Source: an uncultured Alistipes sp. (lineage in GTDB: Bacteria; Bacteroidota; Bacteroidia; Bacteroidales; Rikenellaceae). From it: 64,000 nt of DNA. Below the pieces are notes generated by a model that ran no database searches, was not told where the DNA came from, and was given only the letters and a program-made list of their open reading frames with translations. This document shows positions 53,182 to 61,393 of the stretch, one piece after another. How positions within the stretch are numbered: position 1 is the first letter of the stretch; each line of letters opens with the position of its first letter. A program made the translations under genes and the position numbers. The stretch covers positions 25,487-89,486 of the forward strand of contig UQKD01000014.1 of the NCBI GenBank assembly GCA_900541585.1, read 5' to 3'.

Positions 53182-53481
53182 ATGAACAATCTTTGTTTCA
53201 ACCGTTTCACACTGCGGACGGACGATGCGAAAACCCTCCGTAAAATCCTTCGCTGGCTGGCGCTCAATTACCGCTTGTACGAATACCTCCCCTCGGAGGC
53301 AGAGATCCGCGGACGGTTCATCTCGCGCAAGCCCTTTCCCGCCGAAGCATTCCGGCGTCAGATCGGGAAACTGCACGGCGACAGGACACTGTTCCTGCGC
53401 ATCATCTCCACGGACTTATACACGCTCTACCTGGAAGGCAATATCTGCCTGTCCGGGAAATGGTATAAAATAACGCTTTAA
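53182..53481 (+). CDS. Small uncharacterised protein
   Basis: A 99-residue basic protein of unknown function. It opens MNNLCFNRFTLRTDDAKTLRKILRWLALNYRLYEYLPSEAEI and ends in short strands. It belongs to the same closely spaced rightward series of small genes. Confidence 0.55.
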   Translation: MNNLCFNRFTLRTDDAKTLRKILRWLALNYRLYEYLPSEAEIRGRFISRKPFPAEAFRRQIGKLHGDRTLFLRIISTDLYTLYLEGNICLSGKWYKITL

Positions 53482-53529
53482 TAACCTGCCGCCTGCACCG
53501 GATAGTGCGGGCGGTGTAATTTCCATACC

Positions 53530-53853
53530 ATGGCATACGAATCATCTATTTCTTTCGCGGACATCCGGGATTTCCGCGAGGCCGAGATCAACGGCATTCC
53601 GGCTCTTTTCACCATGTATCGCCTCGATTCCGAAAGCCTTCCCGCCGATTCTTATTCGTGCGAGGTAATGGGCGGCCGGGGCAGCGATTTTCAGTGGCTC
53701 GTACCGCTGGCTCTGGTAAACTTCACCGGAACGTTCGTTTCCCGGCAGCCCTTGCTCCGGGAAGGACAGGCATACGCCGAAATACGCCGGTACGGCATCT
53801 ACGATGCGACGACAGTCGACGAATGGTCTGAAAACGACAACGCTAACTCTTAA
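53530..53853 (+). CDS. Small protein resembling LPD28-type mobile-element domains
   Basis: A 107-residue protein. The segment about 15-80 (REAEINGIPALFTMYRLDSESLPADSYSCEVMGG, then LVNFTGTFVSRQPL) resembles the LPD28 domain, a module often attached to large polyvalent proteins of phages and plasmids. The assignment is from memory and tentative. No catalytic residue is known for this domain. Confidence 0.5.
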   Translation: MAYESSISFADIRDFREAEINGIPALFTMYRLDSESLPADSYSCEVMGGRGSDFQWLVPLALVNFTGTFVSRQPLLREGQAYAEIRRYGIYDATTVDEWSENDNANS

Positions 53854-53858
53854 ACACT

Positions 53859-54296
53859 ATGCGACGAAAATTCAAACTGAAGGTCTGTTATACCTTCCAC
53901 GGGTACTTTACCCTGCGTGCGGCTTCCGGCAAGGAGGCCGCACGTCTTGTTTCCGAACAGTGCGGAACGGTTCTGAACACGATCCGAACGACACTCGGCG
54001 AAGAATCCGAGGTCGACTGGCAATTCGACAAACATCCCCGATTTACAGTCCGGGAAGTAATCGCCCTTCCGGAGACCCTCGACGGGGAGAAGCTGCCGCG
54101 CGTTGGGATTTTCCACCCCGGGCAACGGGTCTTCTGGCGTGATCCTGCCGATGAAACGTCGGGATATTATACCGTATGTTCGGGTAATGACGACGTGGAA
54201 GAACCCTCTGAGGATGATATCATCCGGATTTGTTCTTCGGCTTCGGAAGCCGAAGTTTTTCCGAGCGAACTACGTCCCGTATTCAAAAAACGTTAA
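53859..54296 (+). CDS. Uncharacterised 145-residue protein
   Basis: The function is unknown. The N-terminal half (FKLKVCYTFHGYFTLRAASGKEAARLVSEQCGTVLNTIRTTLG) has a strand-helix pattern seen in several small proteins of such elements. The C-terminal half is acidic (NDDVEEPSEDDIIRICSS). Its closing motif PRVGIFHPGQRVFWRDPADETSGYYTV suggests a beta-barrel or SH3-like fold. It starts 5 bp after the preceding gene. Confidence 0.6.
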   Translation: MRRKFKLKVCYTFHGYFTLRAASGKEAARLVSEQCGTVLNTIRTTLGEESEVDWQFDKHPRFTVREVIALPETLDGEKLPRVGIFHPGQRVFWRDPADETSGYYTVCSGNDDVEEPSEDDIIRICSSASEAEVFPSELRPVFKKR

Positions 54297-54523
54297 AGAT
54301 ACATTCAAATGAAGATGCAGGATCCGATTTCCGGCGTGCGCTGGAAATCATCACCCGGAACAACCGGATCACGGTGTCGTTCAATACACCGATTGCCGAC
54401 AACTACTCCCACGTCTATCCGATTCTTATCCACGAAAGCAACGCTTCGGTACTGAAACAGCTCCACGAGGCGGGCTTTTCGATGAGCATGACGAAAAAGG
54501 GACTGGAAGTATCGAAGTATTAA
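54230..54523 (+). CDS. Small uncharacterised protein, start uncertain (TTG or degraded)
   Basis: The protein-like part is GSDFRRALEIITRNNRITVSFNTPIADNYSHVYPILIHESNASVLKQLHEAGFSMSMTKKGLEVSKY (from about 54323). No ATG or GTG lies in frame nearby. The only start-like codon is a TTG at 54230, 66 bp inside the preceding gene. The ATG at 54309 is in another frame. Either an unusual start is used, or a one-base change has separated the original ATG from the body. Its function is unknown. Confidence 0.4.
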   Translation: MFFGFGSRSFSERTTSRIQKTLKIHSNEDAGSDFRRALEIITRNNRITVSFNTPIADNYSHVYPILIHESNASVLKQLHEAGFSMSMTKKGLEVSKY

Positions 54524-54540
54524 CCTCAAATAATCGTGTA

Positions 54541-54942
54541 ATGAAACGCTATGAATTTTATCGGAATCAAAAAATAACAGTCATAGATTGCCGGTATTTC
54601 AGTATTGAAGCCGCGAGTCTCGAAACGGCAGTCCGGAAGGTCAAGGAGCTGTGTGCTGACGGCCAACTCGACGAACTGTCGAACGATCCGACCTACCAAG
54701 AAGATGCAACCTATCAGATTCCCGGAACGGAATATCCGCTGGATATAGAAAACAATAACGGAGATCCTACGGTTATGATTTACTCGGCGGCAGACGGAGC
54801 CTGTATCACGGACAACCTTCCGAAGCGAAGTGTCAAGTGCTTGCCGACGCCTGCGAGGCGTGGTGGAACGGATAATCCGAGGAAGAACAAATCCGACTCT
54901 GGAAAGAATATGACGCATGAAACAGGCTGTGGCCCGGAATAA
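54541..54942 (+). CDS. Uncharacterised protein with frameshifted C-terminus
   Basis: A 133-residue frame. The first part, to about residue 94 (MKRYEFYRNQKITVIDCRYFSIEAASLETAVRKVKELC... to ITDNLP), looks like a real protein. The rest (KRSVKCLPTPARRGGTDNPRKNKSDS) is low complexity. In another frame the same DNA encodes a motif conserved in the gene at 60946, so the true C-terminus has been lost by frameshift. The function of the family is unknown. Confidence 0.5.
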   Translation: MKRYEFYRNQKITVIDCRYFSIEAASLETAVRKVKELCADGQLDELSNDPTYQEDATYQIPGTEYPLDIENNNGDPTVMIYSAADGACITDNLPKRSVKCLPTPARRGGTDNPRKNKSDSGKNMTHETGCGPE

Positions 54943-55020
54943 TTCTACCGGACGGTGGTTATGCGGACGTAAATATCTGCGAACACCTCCGAAATATCCC
55001 TGCGGAATCTCGGTAGGAAT
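54822..55020 (+). pseudogene. Degraded coding remnant with WWNG motif
   Basis: From 54822 a different frame reads EAKCQVLADACEAWWNG, then a stop (54873-54875), then SEEEQIRLWKEYDA. This matches the tail CKAFRNACGMWWNGKTNGEKIRMW of the zinc-ribbon protein at 60946-61377. A further open piece (LPDGGYADVNICEHLRNIPAESR, about 54948-55014) follows. The stretch looks like a decayed paralogue of that tail. Confidence 0.55.
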
Positions 55021-55059
55021 ACAGCTCTTCGAACTAAAAACACGCTAAAATACAAAAAC

Positions 55060-55356
55060 ATGAATTTACACGAATATTACCGTAGCCATAAGGACGCGAT
55101 CAACACGTCGATTATGGAAATTGCCTGCGATCTGGCCGTCGGACGGCTGCTGAGCGCACACGATGCACCTTTCGAAACATTCGTCGAAGCCGATGACCCC
55201 GACGATCCCGACAGCGGAACTCACTACAAAGAGGAGTTTCAGAAAGAATACGACACGTACTACGACGAGGAGTACGCCCGTGTCGCAAAGCTGATGAAAT
55301 TCGACTATTGCCAAGACGACGGAGTCGCGGCTTCGCCCGAAGATACGAACACCTAA
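55060..55356 (+). CDS. Small acidic uncharacterised protein
   Basis: A 98-residue strongly acidic soluble protein of unknown function. Features are an N-terminal helix (MNLHEYYRSHKDAINTSIMEIACDLAVGRLL), an Asp/Pro-rich segment (ADDPDDPDSG) and a Tyr/Glu-rich helix (EYDTYYDEEYARVAKLMKF). DNA-mimic proteins of mobile elements can be this acidic, but no family is recognised. Confidence 0.55.
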   Translation: MNLHEYYRSHKDAINTSIMEIACDLAVGRLLSAHDAPFETFVEADDPDDPDSGTHYKEEFQKEYDTYYDEEYARVAKLMKFDYCQDDGVAASPEDTNT

Positions 55357-55369
55357 ACCATATACTTAT

Positions 55370-55696
55370 ATGATCGATATTCCTTTGTCCCTGCGCGTTC
55401 CGCCGCAGGGACGCTATAACCGCGGTATCTACACCTGTTATGAATGTGGCTTCGAATCGCCGCACTACAACGTAGTGCCCTGTATGCTGGGTCTTGCCGA
55501 GACCCCTGCCGGCACGATGGTCGTCTGGGAATGTCCCCGGTGCGGGCAAAAATGGATGTTCCACTACCGGGCGCAGAATGCCCGTGAAGCCCACGATTAC
55601 GCCGCCCAGCTCCTCGCTTACCGCCGCGGCGATCCCGCTTGGCGTATGACGCTGAATCCCGACTGGATTGCGGCGCAGCGAAAGAATAAAGAGTGA
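55370..55696 (+). CDS. Small zinc-ribbon protein
   Basis: A 108-residue protein with two CxxC knuckles, C23/C26 (TCYECG) and C55/C58 (ECPRCG), spaced as in a zinc ribbon. A basic C-terminal helix follows (MFHYRAQNAREAHDYAAQLLAYRRG). It may bind DNA, RNA or protein. It starts 13 bp after the acidic gene and 18 bp before the methyltransferase, so it could be part of the same transcript. Confidence 0.65.
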   Translation: MIDIPLSLRVPPQGRYNRGIYTCYECGFESPHYNVVPCMLGLAETPAGTMVVWECPRCGQKWMFHYRAQNAREAHDYAAQLLAYRRGDPAWRMTLNPDWIAAQRKNKE

Positions 55697-55714
55697 CCCT
55701 AAAAACCTGATCGT

Positions 55715-56416
55715 ATGAAAATTTTTGAAAGAATCACAAAACGCCCGGCACTTCTGAACTACTACCTGCGGCGTAGCTTTTACTGGCCGGACACGCTGCC
55801 GGAGGTGCTCGACTACTGGCAGCAACACAATGAACTGCCGTTCCTCTACGGTGGCGATAACTGGCCGTATGATGCAATGTGCGAACGACAGCGCCGCAAG
55901 GGTGTCTATGCCTCGCAATACCTGACACCCGACCGCACGGCCAGCCAGATGGCGGCGCTGGCCGTGCGATATTTCGACAATGACAGCCGTATCGTGGACG
56001 CCTGCTGCGGAACGGGGCAGCTTACGCACGCCCTGATCCTCGAAGGCGTGCATCCGTCGGCGATCCTCGGCTTCGATACCGATGCGGAGCTGGTCGGTCT
56101 TTACGAACGCCTCTACCCCGAAGCTGCCGCGCTGCGGATGCAGTTCCATGAGGTCGGCTTCCGCTGCGAGAACGTCATCGCAAATCCGCCGTTCGAGATT
56201 GCGGAGTGTGTCTCCTTCCTGCAATGGCTCTCCCGTACGCAATGCTCGGGCGATCGGGCCGTGCTGCTTCTGCCGTACGGCTTTATCGACAAGCCGCGTC
56301 CGAAATCCGTGCAGGAAACGATGCGGCACTTTATCGTCCGCCACCGGACACCCATGCAGGAGCCGTTCGCACGCACAGCCTGCCGTGCGGAGATCGTCGT
56401 AGTGGAACGGGCGTAG
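55715..56416 (+). CDS. Orphan class I N6-adenine DNA methyltransferase-like protein
   Basis: A 233-residue protein with methyltransferase motifs in order: motif X SQYLTPDRTASQMA (67-80), the SAM-binding motif I VDACCGTGQLT (94-104) and catalytic motif IV NPPF (157-160). The family transfers methyl from S-adenosylmethionine to adenine N6 in DNA. It is short, without a clear target-recognition domain, and no restriction endonuclease gene lies beside it. Such orphan enzymes on mobile elements may protect incoming DNA or mark replication sites. Confidence 0.8.
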   Translation: MKIFERITKRPALLNYYLRRSFYWPDTLPEVLDYWQQHNELPFLYGGDNWPYDAMCERQRRKGVYASQYLTPDRTASQMAALAVRYFDNDSRIVDACCGTGQLTHALILEGVHPSAILGFDTDAELVGLYERLYPEAAALRMQFHEVGFRCENVIANPPFEIAECVSFLQWLSRTQCSGDRAVLLLPYGFIDKPRPKSVQETMRHFIVRHRTPMQEPFARTACRAEIVVVERA

Positions 56417-56418
56417 AA

Positions 56419-56458
56419 ATAAAGAAAGACGATAATATAATCTATCGCCTTTCTTTAT
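56419..56458. terminator. Hairpin terminator between the methyltransferase and the leftward defence-like pair
   Basis: The 16-base arms (56419-56434 and 56443-56458) pair with one mismatch around an 8-base loop; the right arm ends in ttctttat. It starts 2 bp after the methyltransferase stop and lies between convergent genes. Confidence 0.7.
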
Positions 56459-56535
56459 AAAATGATCGTAAATCTGAACGTATTATGTCTTATCGGAAAT
56501 GTTTTGCATTTCTTTGGCTTCCGCCCCACCCTCGA

Positions 56536-57297
56536 TTATACCTTGAAATAATCATATATAAATAAAGGAAAGGCATTTAATATTGCAACGCTTGGCACTG
56601 GCTTATTGATATAATTTTGAAGTTGTGCTTCAAAAATTTTATCTTGAGCTATGGCGTTTTTTACAGCAGGCATGACATTTTCTCCTGTACATATATAATT
56701 AGCCTTCGATACATTCATGGTTTTCAGATGCTCCCAGCAATCTTTTGCATTCAAACATATTTTAGGCGTCCGATGGCGATCTATCAAGATATAATCCAAA
56801 TTGTCATAATGGCTAAATTCACAAGATAATCGCTTAAAATCATGACATTCGGCACATTTGACTGTATACTGATAATAGTTTCTATCAGGAAGTTCTTTCG
56901 TATATCGGATCGATTCGATCATCGGATAGTTTATGTAAAGTTTTCCGTTTGAAGTCTCGTCGTCGAATAATTCCAACATATCCTTCAATCTACTATTAAT
57001 CTCTTCCAGAGAAAGGAATTTATGTTGAAGGTCATAGTCGAAAAATAGGTAAATTTCGGCGAAATCCGAGGAATTGGCAATATCTTTGAACGGGTTTTCT
57101 TCATTGCCTCGGTGTATTTCCCGTAATAAGGATACAATGTCTCCAGTTCCCAACTCCATAATCTGCTTGTAAAGATTATAAATGTTGTTTCCAAAAGAAT
57201 AAACTATCGTATCCGTTTCCTTTTCAAAAAACAGATATTTTATGCTCTCAAAAAGCATCGGCTCTCTTCGGGCTCCTTCAAAAACAAACAAAATCAT
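56536..57297 (-). CDS. TOPRIM/RloB-like partner protein of an ATPase cassette
   Basis: A 253-residue protein. The acidic triad of a TOPRIM-like nuclease is suggested by E7 in ILFVFEGARREPMLFESI and the DxD pair D87/D89 in IYLFFDYDL. This resembles RloB and the effector subunits of two-gene ATPase plus TOPRIM systems (AbiL, PARIS). The remainder, including YINYPMIESIRY, is not assigned. Its ATG overlaps the stop of the upstream ATPase gene (ATGA). The DNA is much more AT-rich than its neighbours. A phage-defence effector is inferred from the gene pair and location. Confidence 0.65.
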   Translation of the reverse strand: MILFVFEGARREPMLFESIKYLFFEKETDTIVYSFGNNIYNLYKQIMELGTGDIVSLLREIHRGNEENPFKDIANSSDFAEIYLFFDYDLQHKFLSLEEINSRLKDMLELFDDETSNGKLYINYPMIESIRYTKELPDRNYYQYTVKCAECHDFKRLSCEFSHYDNLDYILIDRHRTPKICLNAKDCWEHLKTMNVSKANYICTGENVMPAVKNAIAQDKIFEAQLQNYINKPVPSVAILNAFPLFIYDYFKV

Positions 57298-58397
57298 AAT
57301 TGAAAGGCATTACCTCTGAATAACTTTTCGATATTATGCCCAAACCGAAGTTCCTTTTGAGTACATGCGCTAAGAGGCTTGATTTTATTGTTGTTTACGA
57401 TGAAGTTGCAATCCGGCCGTAGCAGGTCGTTCGTCATCAGATAAGTATTATGCGAAGAGGTGAAAACCTGACAGTCCAGAGCAAACAACCTCTTGCACAC
57501 CTCGAATGCCAATTTAAAATGGTAAAAGGCATCGAACTCGTCTATGAAAACAAATGATGCGCTTCTCATTTTTTGTATCCAGAAATACAGAAGCATCAGT
57601 GCATTCGTGCCTGTTGAGATAATCTTATCAAAGATAACATCTCTGCCGCCTATTTTACAAACGAGCAGTTTGTCATTAGGTCGAGGATTCGCGAATTGAT
57701 ACTTTTGGTCACTGACTTGGTGTAAAAACTCGCTGAAATCTTTTACTAAATTATTCTGGATGATATATTCATCAAGATTGGTTGGTGCAAGATCCAATCC
57801 GATAAATTCTCGTGTGTCGAGACACCGGAACCATAGCATTGAATCAACGAATTGCAACACTGTTAGCAGGTAATGATTTTTTGCCAACGGATATGATGTG
57901 AGTAAAAAGTTGATAATGGATACGTTGTTGGCATTATCTTTCAAATTTCGTTTGGTCGTATTCTCCATCGGAAATTCATTGGTATCTATGTTGAATGTAC
58001 GAGCGGTTCGTTCGAATACTAATATATTATCGACGGATAGTTTTTCCGTCAAAAGCTGCCCGATATTATTTTTTGAGTAGCAATAATTGATTATTCTGTC
58101 AGCATCCTTGAATACATATTCAAATTCCACCGGGACATTTAGTTTTCCTACATATACAAAATTGGCGTAGTAATCCAATTTTCTCCATTTCTGACCAAGA
58201 TGGTTTACAATATCAAAGAGTGCTAACCCAAAGTTTGTTTTACCAGAACCATTAGGGCCATAGATGATCCCATTTTTAATGATGCCGTCCTTGATAACTT
58301 CGGTGTTGAATTCATAATTGTTAGGTGTGGCTAAATCCCACTCTATACGTTCGGAAAAACCGCGATAGTTTTTGACTGAAAACTTTGCAAGCATCAT
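57294..58397 (-). CDS. AAA-family ATPase (OLD/AbiL-like) of a putative defence cassette
   Basis: A 367-residue ABC/SMC-like ATPase. KFSVKNYRGFSE opens the fold, Walker A is GPNGSGKT (47-54), a signature-like STGTNALMLLYFW precedes Walker B FVFIDEFDAF, and the switch His is in FTSSHN. No coiled-coil insertion is seen. ATPases of this type act with an adjacent nuclease-like subunit in abortive-infection systems, where the ATPase senses phage and releases the effector. It is the first gene of a two-gene leftward operon with low GC, unlike the rest of the element, so it is probably separately acquired cargo. Confidence 0.75.
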   Translation of the reverse strand: MMLAKFSVKNYRGFSERIEWDLATPNNYEFNTEVIKDGIIKNGIIYGPNGSGKTNFGLALFDIVNHLGQKWRKLDYYANFVYVGKLNVPVEFEYVFKDADRIINYCYSKNNIGQLLTEKLSVDNILVFERTARTFNIDTNEFPMENTTKRNLKDNANNVSIINFLLTSYPLAKNHYLLTVLQFVDSMLWFRCLDTREFIGLDLAPTNLDEYIIQNNLVKDFSEFLHQVSDQKYQFANPRPNDKLLVCKIGGRDVIFDKIISTGTNALMLLYFWIQKMRSASFVFIDEFDAFYHFKLAFEVCKRLFALDCQVFTSSHNTYLMTNDLLRPDCNFIVNNNKIKPLSACTQKELRFGHNIEKLFRGNAFQL

Positions 58398-58413
58398 GAT
58401 AGGTGAATTTTTG

Positions 58414-58421
58414 CAAATATA
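58414..58421 (-). promoter_or_regulatory. -7 box for the ATPase/TOPRIM pair
   Basis: The minus strand reads TATATTTG, an exact TAnnTTTG, 16 bp upstream of the ATPase start. No -33 element is seen. An inverted repeat CCGTAA/TTACGG (58441-58457) lies just upstream and could be a regulatory site. Confidence 0.5.
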
Positions 58422-58555
58422 ATATATTATTTTTGTTATGCCGTAATTTTTTTACGGTTATATTGCAAACTCTACATTAATCAAGCCATTATTCAATCAG
58501 ATACGCTATTAATATCCCGGAATATATACCGAGAAATCATAAAAATTATCTCCTT

Positions 58556-58706
58556 GTCGGTTGCCCCGGGAAAGATAAGCCCGGGGCGGTCGGCCGTGCC
58601 TCCCTCTCCGGCTCCGGGACGGAAAAATCATCCTCGCCGTGGCTGCGGTATTTTTCCGCCCCTGCGCCTGCGCCGCGGGCTTATGACTCTTCCCGAGGCA
58701 ACCGAC
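58556..58706. repeat. 151-bp nested imperfect inverted repeat (copy 2)
   Basis: The outer arms gtcggttgccccggg (58556-58570) and cccgaggcaaccgac (58692-58706) match in 14 of 15 bases. The middle arms ataagcccg (58575-58583) / cgggcttat (58676-58684) and the inner arms cggaaaaat (58620-58628) / atttttccg (58650-58658) are perfect. The order of GC-rich outer arms and A/T-tract inner arms repeats that of 51642-51780, although the sequences differ. It lies 114 bp before the parB-like gene. The rest of the gap 58398-58820 has no gene. Confidence 0.75.
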
Positions 58707-58820
58707 CCGTTCGGGATATAAAGCCTCATAACATATTATTCATTGCTTGCGCGATAAAAACAATAAAATTCGTGCGAGCGGATAAACACGTGAGACACAC
58801 GGTAAAAACTGTTACATGTT

Positions 58821-60875
58821 ATGCAGACTGCGAAAGCAAATTCGAAATCGAAGAAGGGCGGCAAGGCCGCAGTTCGAACACCGGCCGTTCCCGAGGCCGT
58901 TGCGGCGCAAGCGCAAGACCCGGTTGTAGCCGAGACTCCCGACACGAAACCCGTCGAACCGCAGGCAACGGCTGCGGATACCGGCTCCGCTGAACAACCG
59001 GCAGTCCATCCCGAGACGGATGTCCGGCTGCTGGATCTGAACAAGATCGTCAATTCGACCTACAATCCCCGGAAAAACTTCCGCGAGGATACGCTGCTGG
59101 AACTCGCCGAGAGCATCAAACAGTCGGGCGTACTGCAGCCTATCTGCGTGCGTCCGAAGGACGAGGGCTTCGAGATCGTCTACGGCGAGCGTCGCTACTG
59201 GGCTGCCGCCATGGCGAATCTGAAATTCATTCCGGCCTTGGTGCGCGATTTGTCGGACGCCGAGGCCGAGGATGCCGCCATCACGGAAAACCTGCAGCGC
59301 GAGGACGTGCGGCCGCGCGAGGAGGCCGCCGCCTACAAGCGGGCCCTGCAGTCGGGGCGGCATACGATCGAGAGCCTCGTGGGCAAGTTCGGCAAGTCGG
59401 AAGCCTACATCCGCTCGCGTCTGAAGTTGTGCGAACTGATCGACGTTTTGGCCGAGATGCTCGATAAGGAGGATATCTCGGTGGGCGTCGCTACGGAGAT
59501 CGCCAAATATCCGGCCGACATCCAGCAGGAGGTCTACGACGATCATTTCGCCGAGGGGTGTTACAACTCGTGGAAGACGGCGCGGATCAAGGAGATCGCC
59601 CGGCGGCTCTACGAGCGTTACATGACCAAGCTGGAAAGTTATAACTTCGATAAGACGGAGTGCCTTTCCTGCCAGCACAATACGGCCAATCAGGTACTGT
59701 TCAAGGACGAATGTGCAGACGGCTGCGCCGGCTGCCAGAACCGCGAGTGCATGCTCCGCAAGAATGACGAGTTCCTCGTACGGAAGGCCGTGAAACTCCT
59801 CAAGGACGACCCGCGTACGACGCTGGCGACGAACGGCGCAACGCCCGTCGCGGTGCTCGAAGCGCTCGAACAGGAGGGCTACCACGTCGAAGAACTGGAA
59901 TACAGCATTTATCACTACGACAAAGGCCCTCGGATGCCCGACGCTCCGCAAGCCGAGGAGTTCGAGTCGGAAGAGGAGTTCTCCGAGGCTCAGGAGGAGT
60001 ACGAAACCGAAATGGCGGCATTCGCCGAAGAGACGCAGCAGTTGGAGTTCGCCATCTCGGAAGGGCGCGTGCGCAAGTACGCCGTCATCGGCAACCTCGA
60101 TATCGAGTTCCGCTACGAAGAGATCGAGGACGAGGAGCGGGAAGTGACGGTAAACGAGGGACAGTCCGATGAGCGCAAGGTCTTCGTCACCGTCATTCCG
60201 CCATCGCCGCTGGAGGGGCTGCTGCAACAGATCCGCCGTAACCGGGAAATCTGCTACGAACATATCACGACCGATATGAAACGTGTCTTCCTCGATGTGA
60301 AGGTTGCGAACAAGCCTTTGCAGAAGGAGGAGCAGCAGATGTTCTACTACGCCGTGATGCAGCGCGTAATGAGCGACTCGAAACTCCGTCAGTGCGGTTT
60401 CCGGCCCAAGGAGGGCTCTTACCTGACCGACGAGGAGCAGTTCGCCGCGGCGGGACGTATCACGGCCAAGCAGCAGGCGGCGCTGGTTCGCGCTTATCTG
60501 GTGGACTATTTCCGCTCGGCGGCTCCGGAGTACGGATGTACGGACGAAACGCTCCTGACGGGCATGATGTGCCGCTTCGCAGACCTGAACTTCACGGAGC
60601 AGAGCCAAAAGGTGCAGCAGGAGTATCTGAAAGTCTACGAGCGTCGCAAAGCCCGTCTTCAGGAACAGATCGACGCTTTGCAGGCAAAAGCCGAGGCCGA
60701 GGAGATGGCGGTCTCGATGCAGGAGGCTCCGGACTTCGAGCCCGAGGAGCTTCCCGACCTGCTGCCGGATGAGACGCCCGACGCAGAGCCGAAGCCGGAG
60801 CCGCTGATTATTCCGATGGACCCGGATATCGAACCCGACACCCGGATGCCTGAGGAGATGAAAGCAGCGGCATAA
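58821..60875 (+). CDS. parB: ParB/RepB/Spo0J-family protein
   Basis: A 684-residue protein. A low-complexity Ala/Pro leader (1-65) precedes the ParB N-terminal domain (about 66-165) with the CTP/DNA-binding motif GERRYWAA (122-129) and ENLQRED (156-162). A KorB-like helix-turn-helix follows (about 181-203). A Cys-rich cluster near 275-310 (CLSCQHN...CAGCQNREC) may bind zinc. The long C-terminal part is Glu-rich and ends in a Pro/Glu/Asp tail. Such long ParB-like proteins without ParA are common on Bacteroidota mobile elements, where they may act in regulation, plasmid-like maintenance or transfer. Confidence 0.88.
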   Translation: MQTAKANSKSKKGGKAAVRTPAVPEAVAAQAQDPVVAETPDTKPVEPQATAADTGSAEQPAVHPETDVRLLDLNKIVNSTYNPRKNFREDTLLELAESIKQSGVLQPICVRPKDEGFEIVYGERRYWAAAMANLKFIPALVRDLSDAEAEDAAITENLQREDVRPREEAAAYKRALQSGRHTIESLVGKFGKSEAYIRSRLKLCELIDVLAEMLDKEDISVGVATEIAKYPADIQQEVYDDHFAEGCYNSWKTARIKEIARRLYERYMTKLESYNFDKTECLSCQHNTANQVLFKDECADGCAGCQNRECMLRKNDEFLVRKAVKLLKDDPRTTLATNGATPVAVLEALEQEGYHVEELEYSIYHYDKGPRMPDAPQAEEFESEEEFSEAQEEYETEMAAFAEETQQLEFAISEGRVRKYAVIGNLDIEFRYEEIEDEEREVTVNEGQSDERKVFVTVIPPSPLEGLLQQIRRNREICYEHITTDMKRVFLDVKVANKPLQKEEQQMFYYAVMQRVMSDSKLRQCGFRPKEGSYLTDEEQFAAAGRITAKQQAALVRAYLVDYFRSAAPEYGCTDETLLTGMMCRFADLNFTEQSQKVQQEYLKVYERRKARLQEQIDALQAKAEAEEMAVSMQEAPDFEPEELPDLLPDETPDAEPKPEPLIIPMDPDIEPDTRMPEEMKAAA

Positions 60876-60902
60876 CGATAGCGCGAACGAGATGTCCAAC
60901 TG

Positions 60903-60930
60903 ACGGAGCAGGTCATGCCTGCTCCGTCTT
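60903..60930 (+). terminator. Terminator after the parB-like gene
   Basis: A perfect 10-bp stem acggagcagg (60903-60912) / cctgctccgt (60918-60927) with a 5-base loop is followed by CTTTG, a weak U run. Confidence 0.7.
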
Positions 60931-60945
60931 TGCATTATTACTGTT

Positions 60946-61377
60946 ATGAATAAAATTTCAGAGATTCCAGAACAGACACCTATTGCGGAAAAAACGGTAG
61001 TAGAGATGCCCGCCGATCCGTGGCGCTGCGAAGAGTGCGGTTCGCTACGGGTATCCTGCCAAGTCTGGGTGGACAGCAACTCGTACGAAGTGCAATCTAT
61101 GGCGGAAGACAAAGATGACCTATGGTGCGACGACTGTGCAGAACACACCCGCCAGATCCGCGAAAGCGAATTGATGTCCGATACGGTCGAGCCGTGGTGG
61201 AAGGATGGTACGACAGAAGAAGATCGGGAAATTATCACCGGTCTGAATCCGGAGAATTTCAGTTCGAAGGATGATTGCAAGGCTTTCCGCAACGCCTGCG
61301 GCATGTGGTGGAACGGCAAGACAAACGGCGAGAAGATCCGTATGTGGCGGCAAGCTATCGCTCCGGAGGAAGAATGA
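60946..61377 (+). CDS. Uncharacterised zinc-ribbon protein with WWNG tail
   Basis: A 143-residue protein with two knuckles, C28/C31 (RCEECG) and C61/C64 (WCDDC), consistent with a zinc ribbon. The acidic linker leads to a conserved-looking tail KAFRNACGMWWNGKTNGEKIRMWRQA. The same tail, out of frame and with a stop, occurs at 54822-54920, so it is a motif shared between genes of this element. Its function is unknown. It lies 16 bp before the ArdC-like gene and probably shares its transcript. Confidence 0.65.
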   Translation: MNKISEIPEQTPIAEKTVVEMPADPWRCEECGSLRVSCQVWVDSNSYEVQSMAEDKDDLWCDDCAEHTRQIRESELMSDTVEPWWKDGTTEEDREIITGLNPENFSSKDDCKAFRNACGMWWNGKTNGEKIRMWRQAIAPEEE

Positions 61378-61393
61378 TTTAACGATAAGAACC

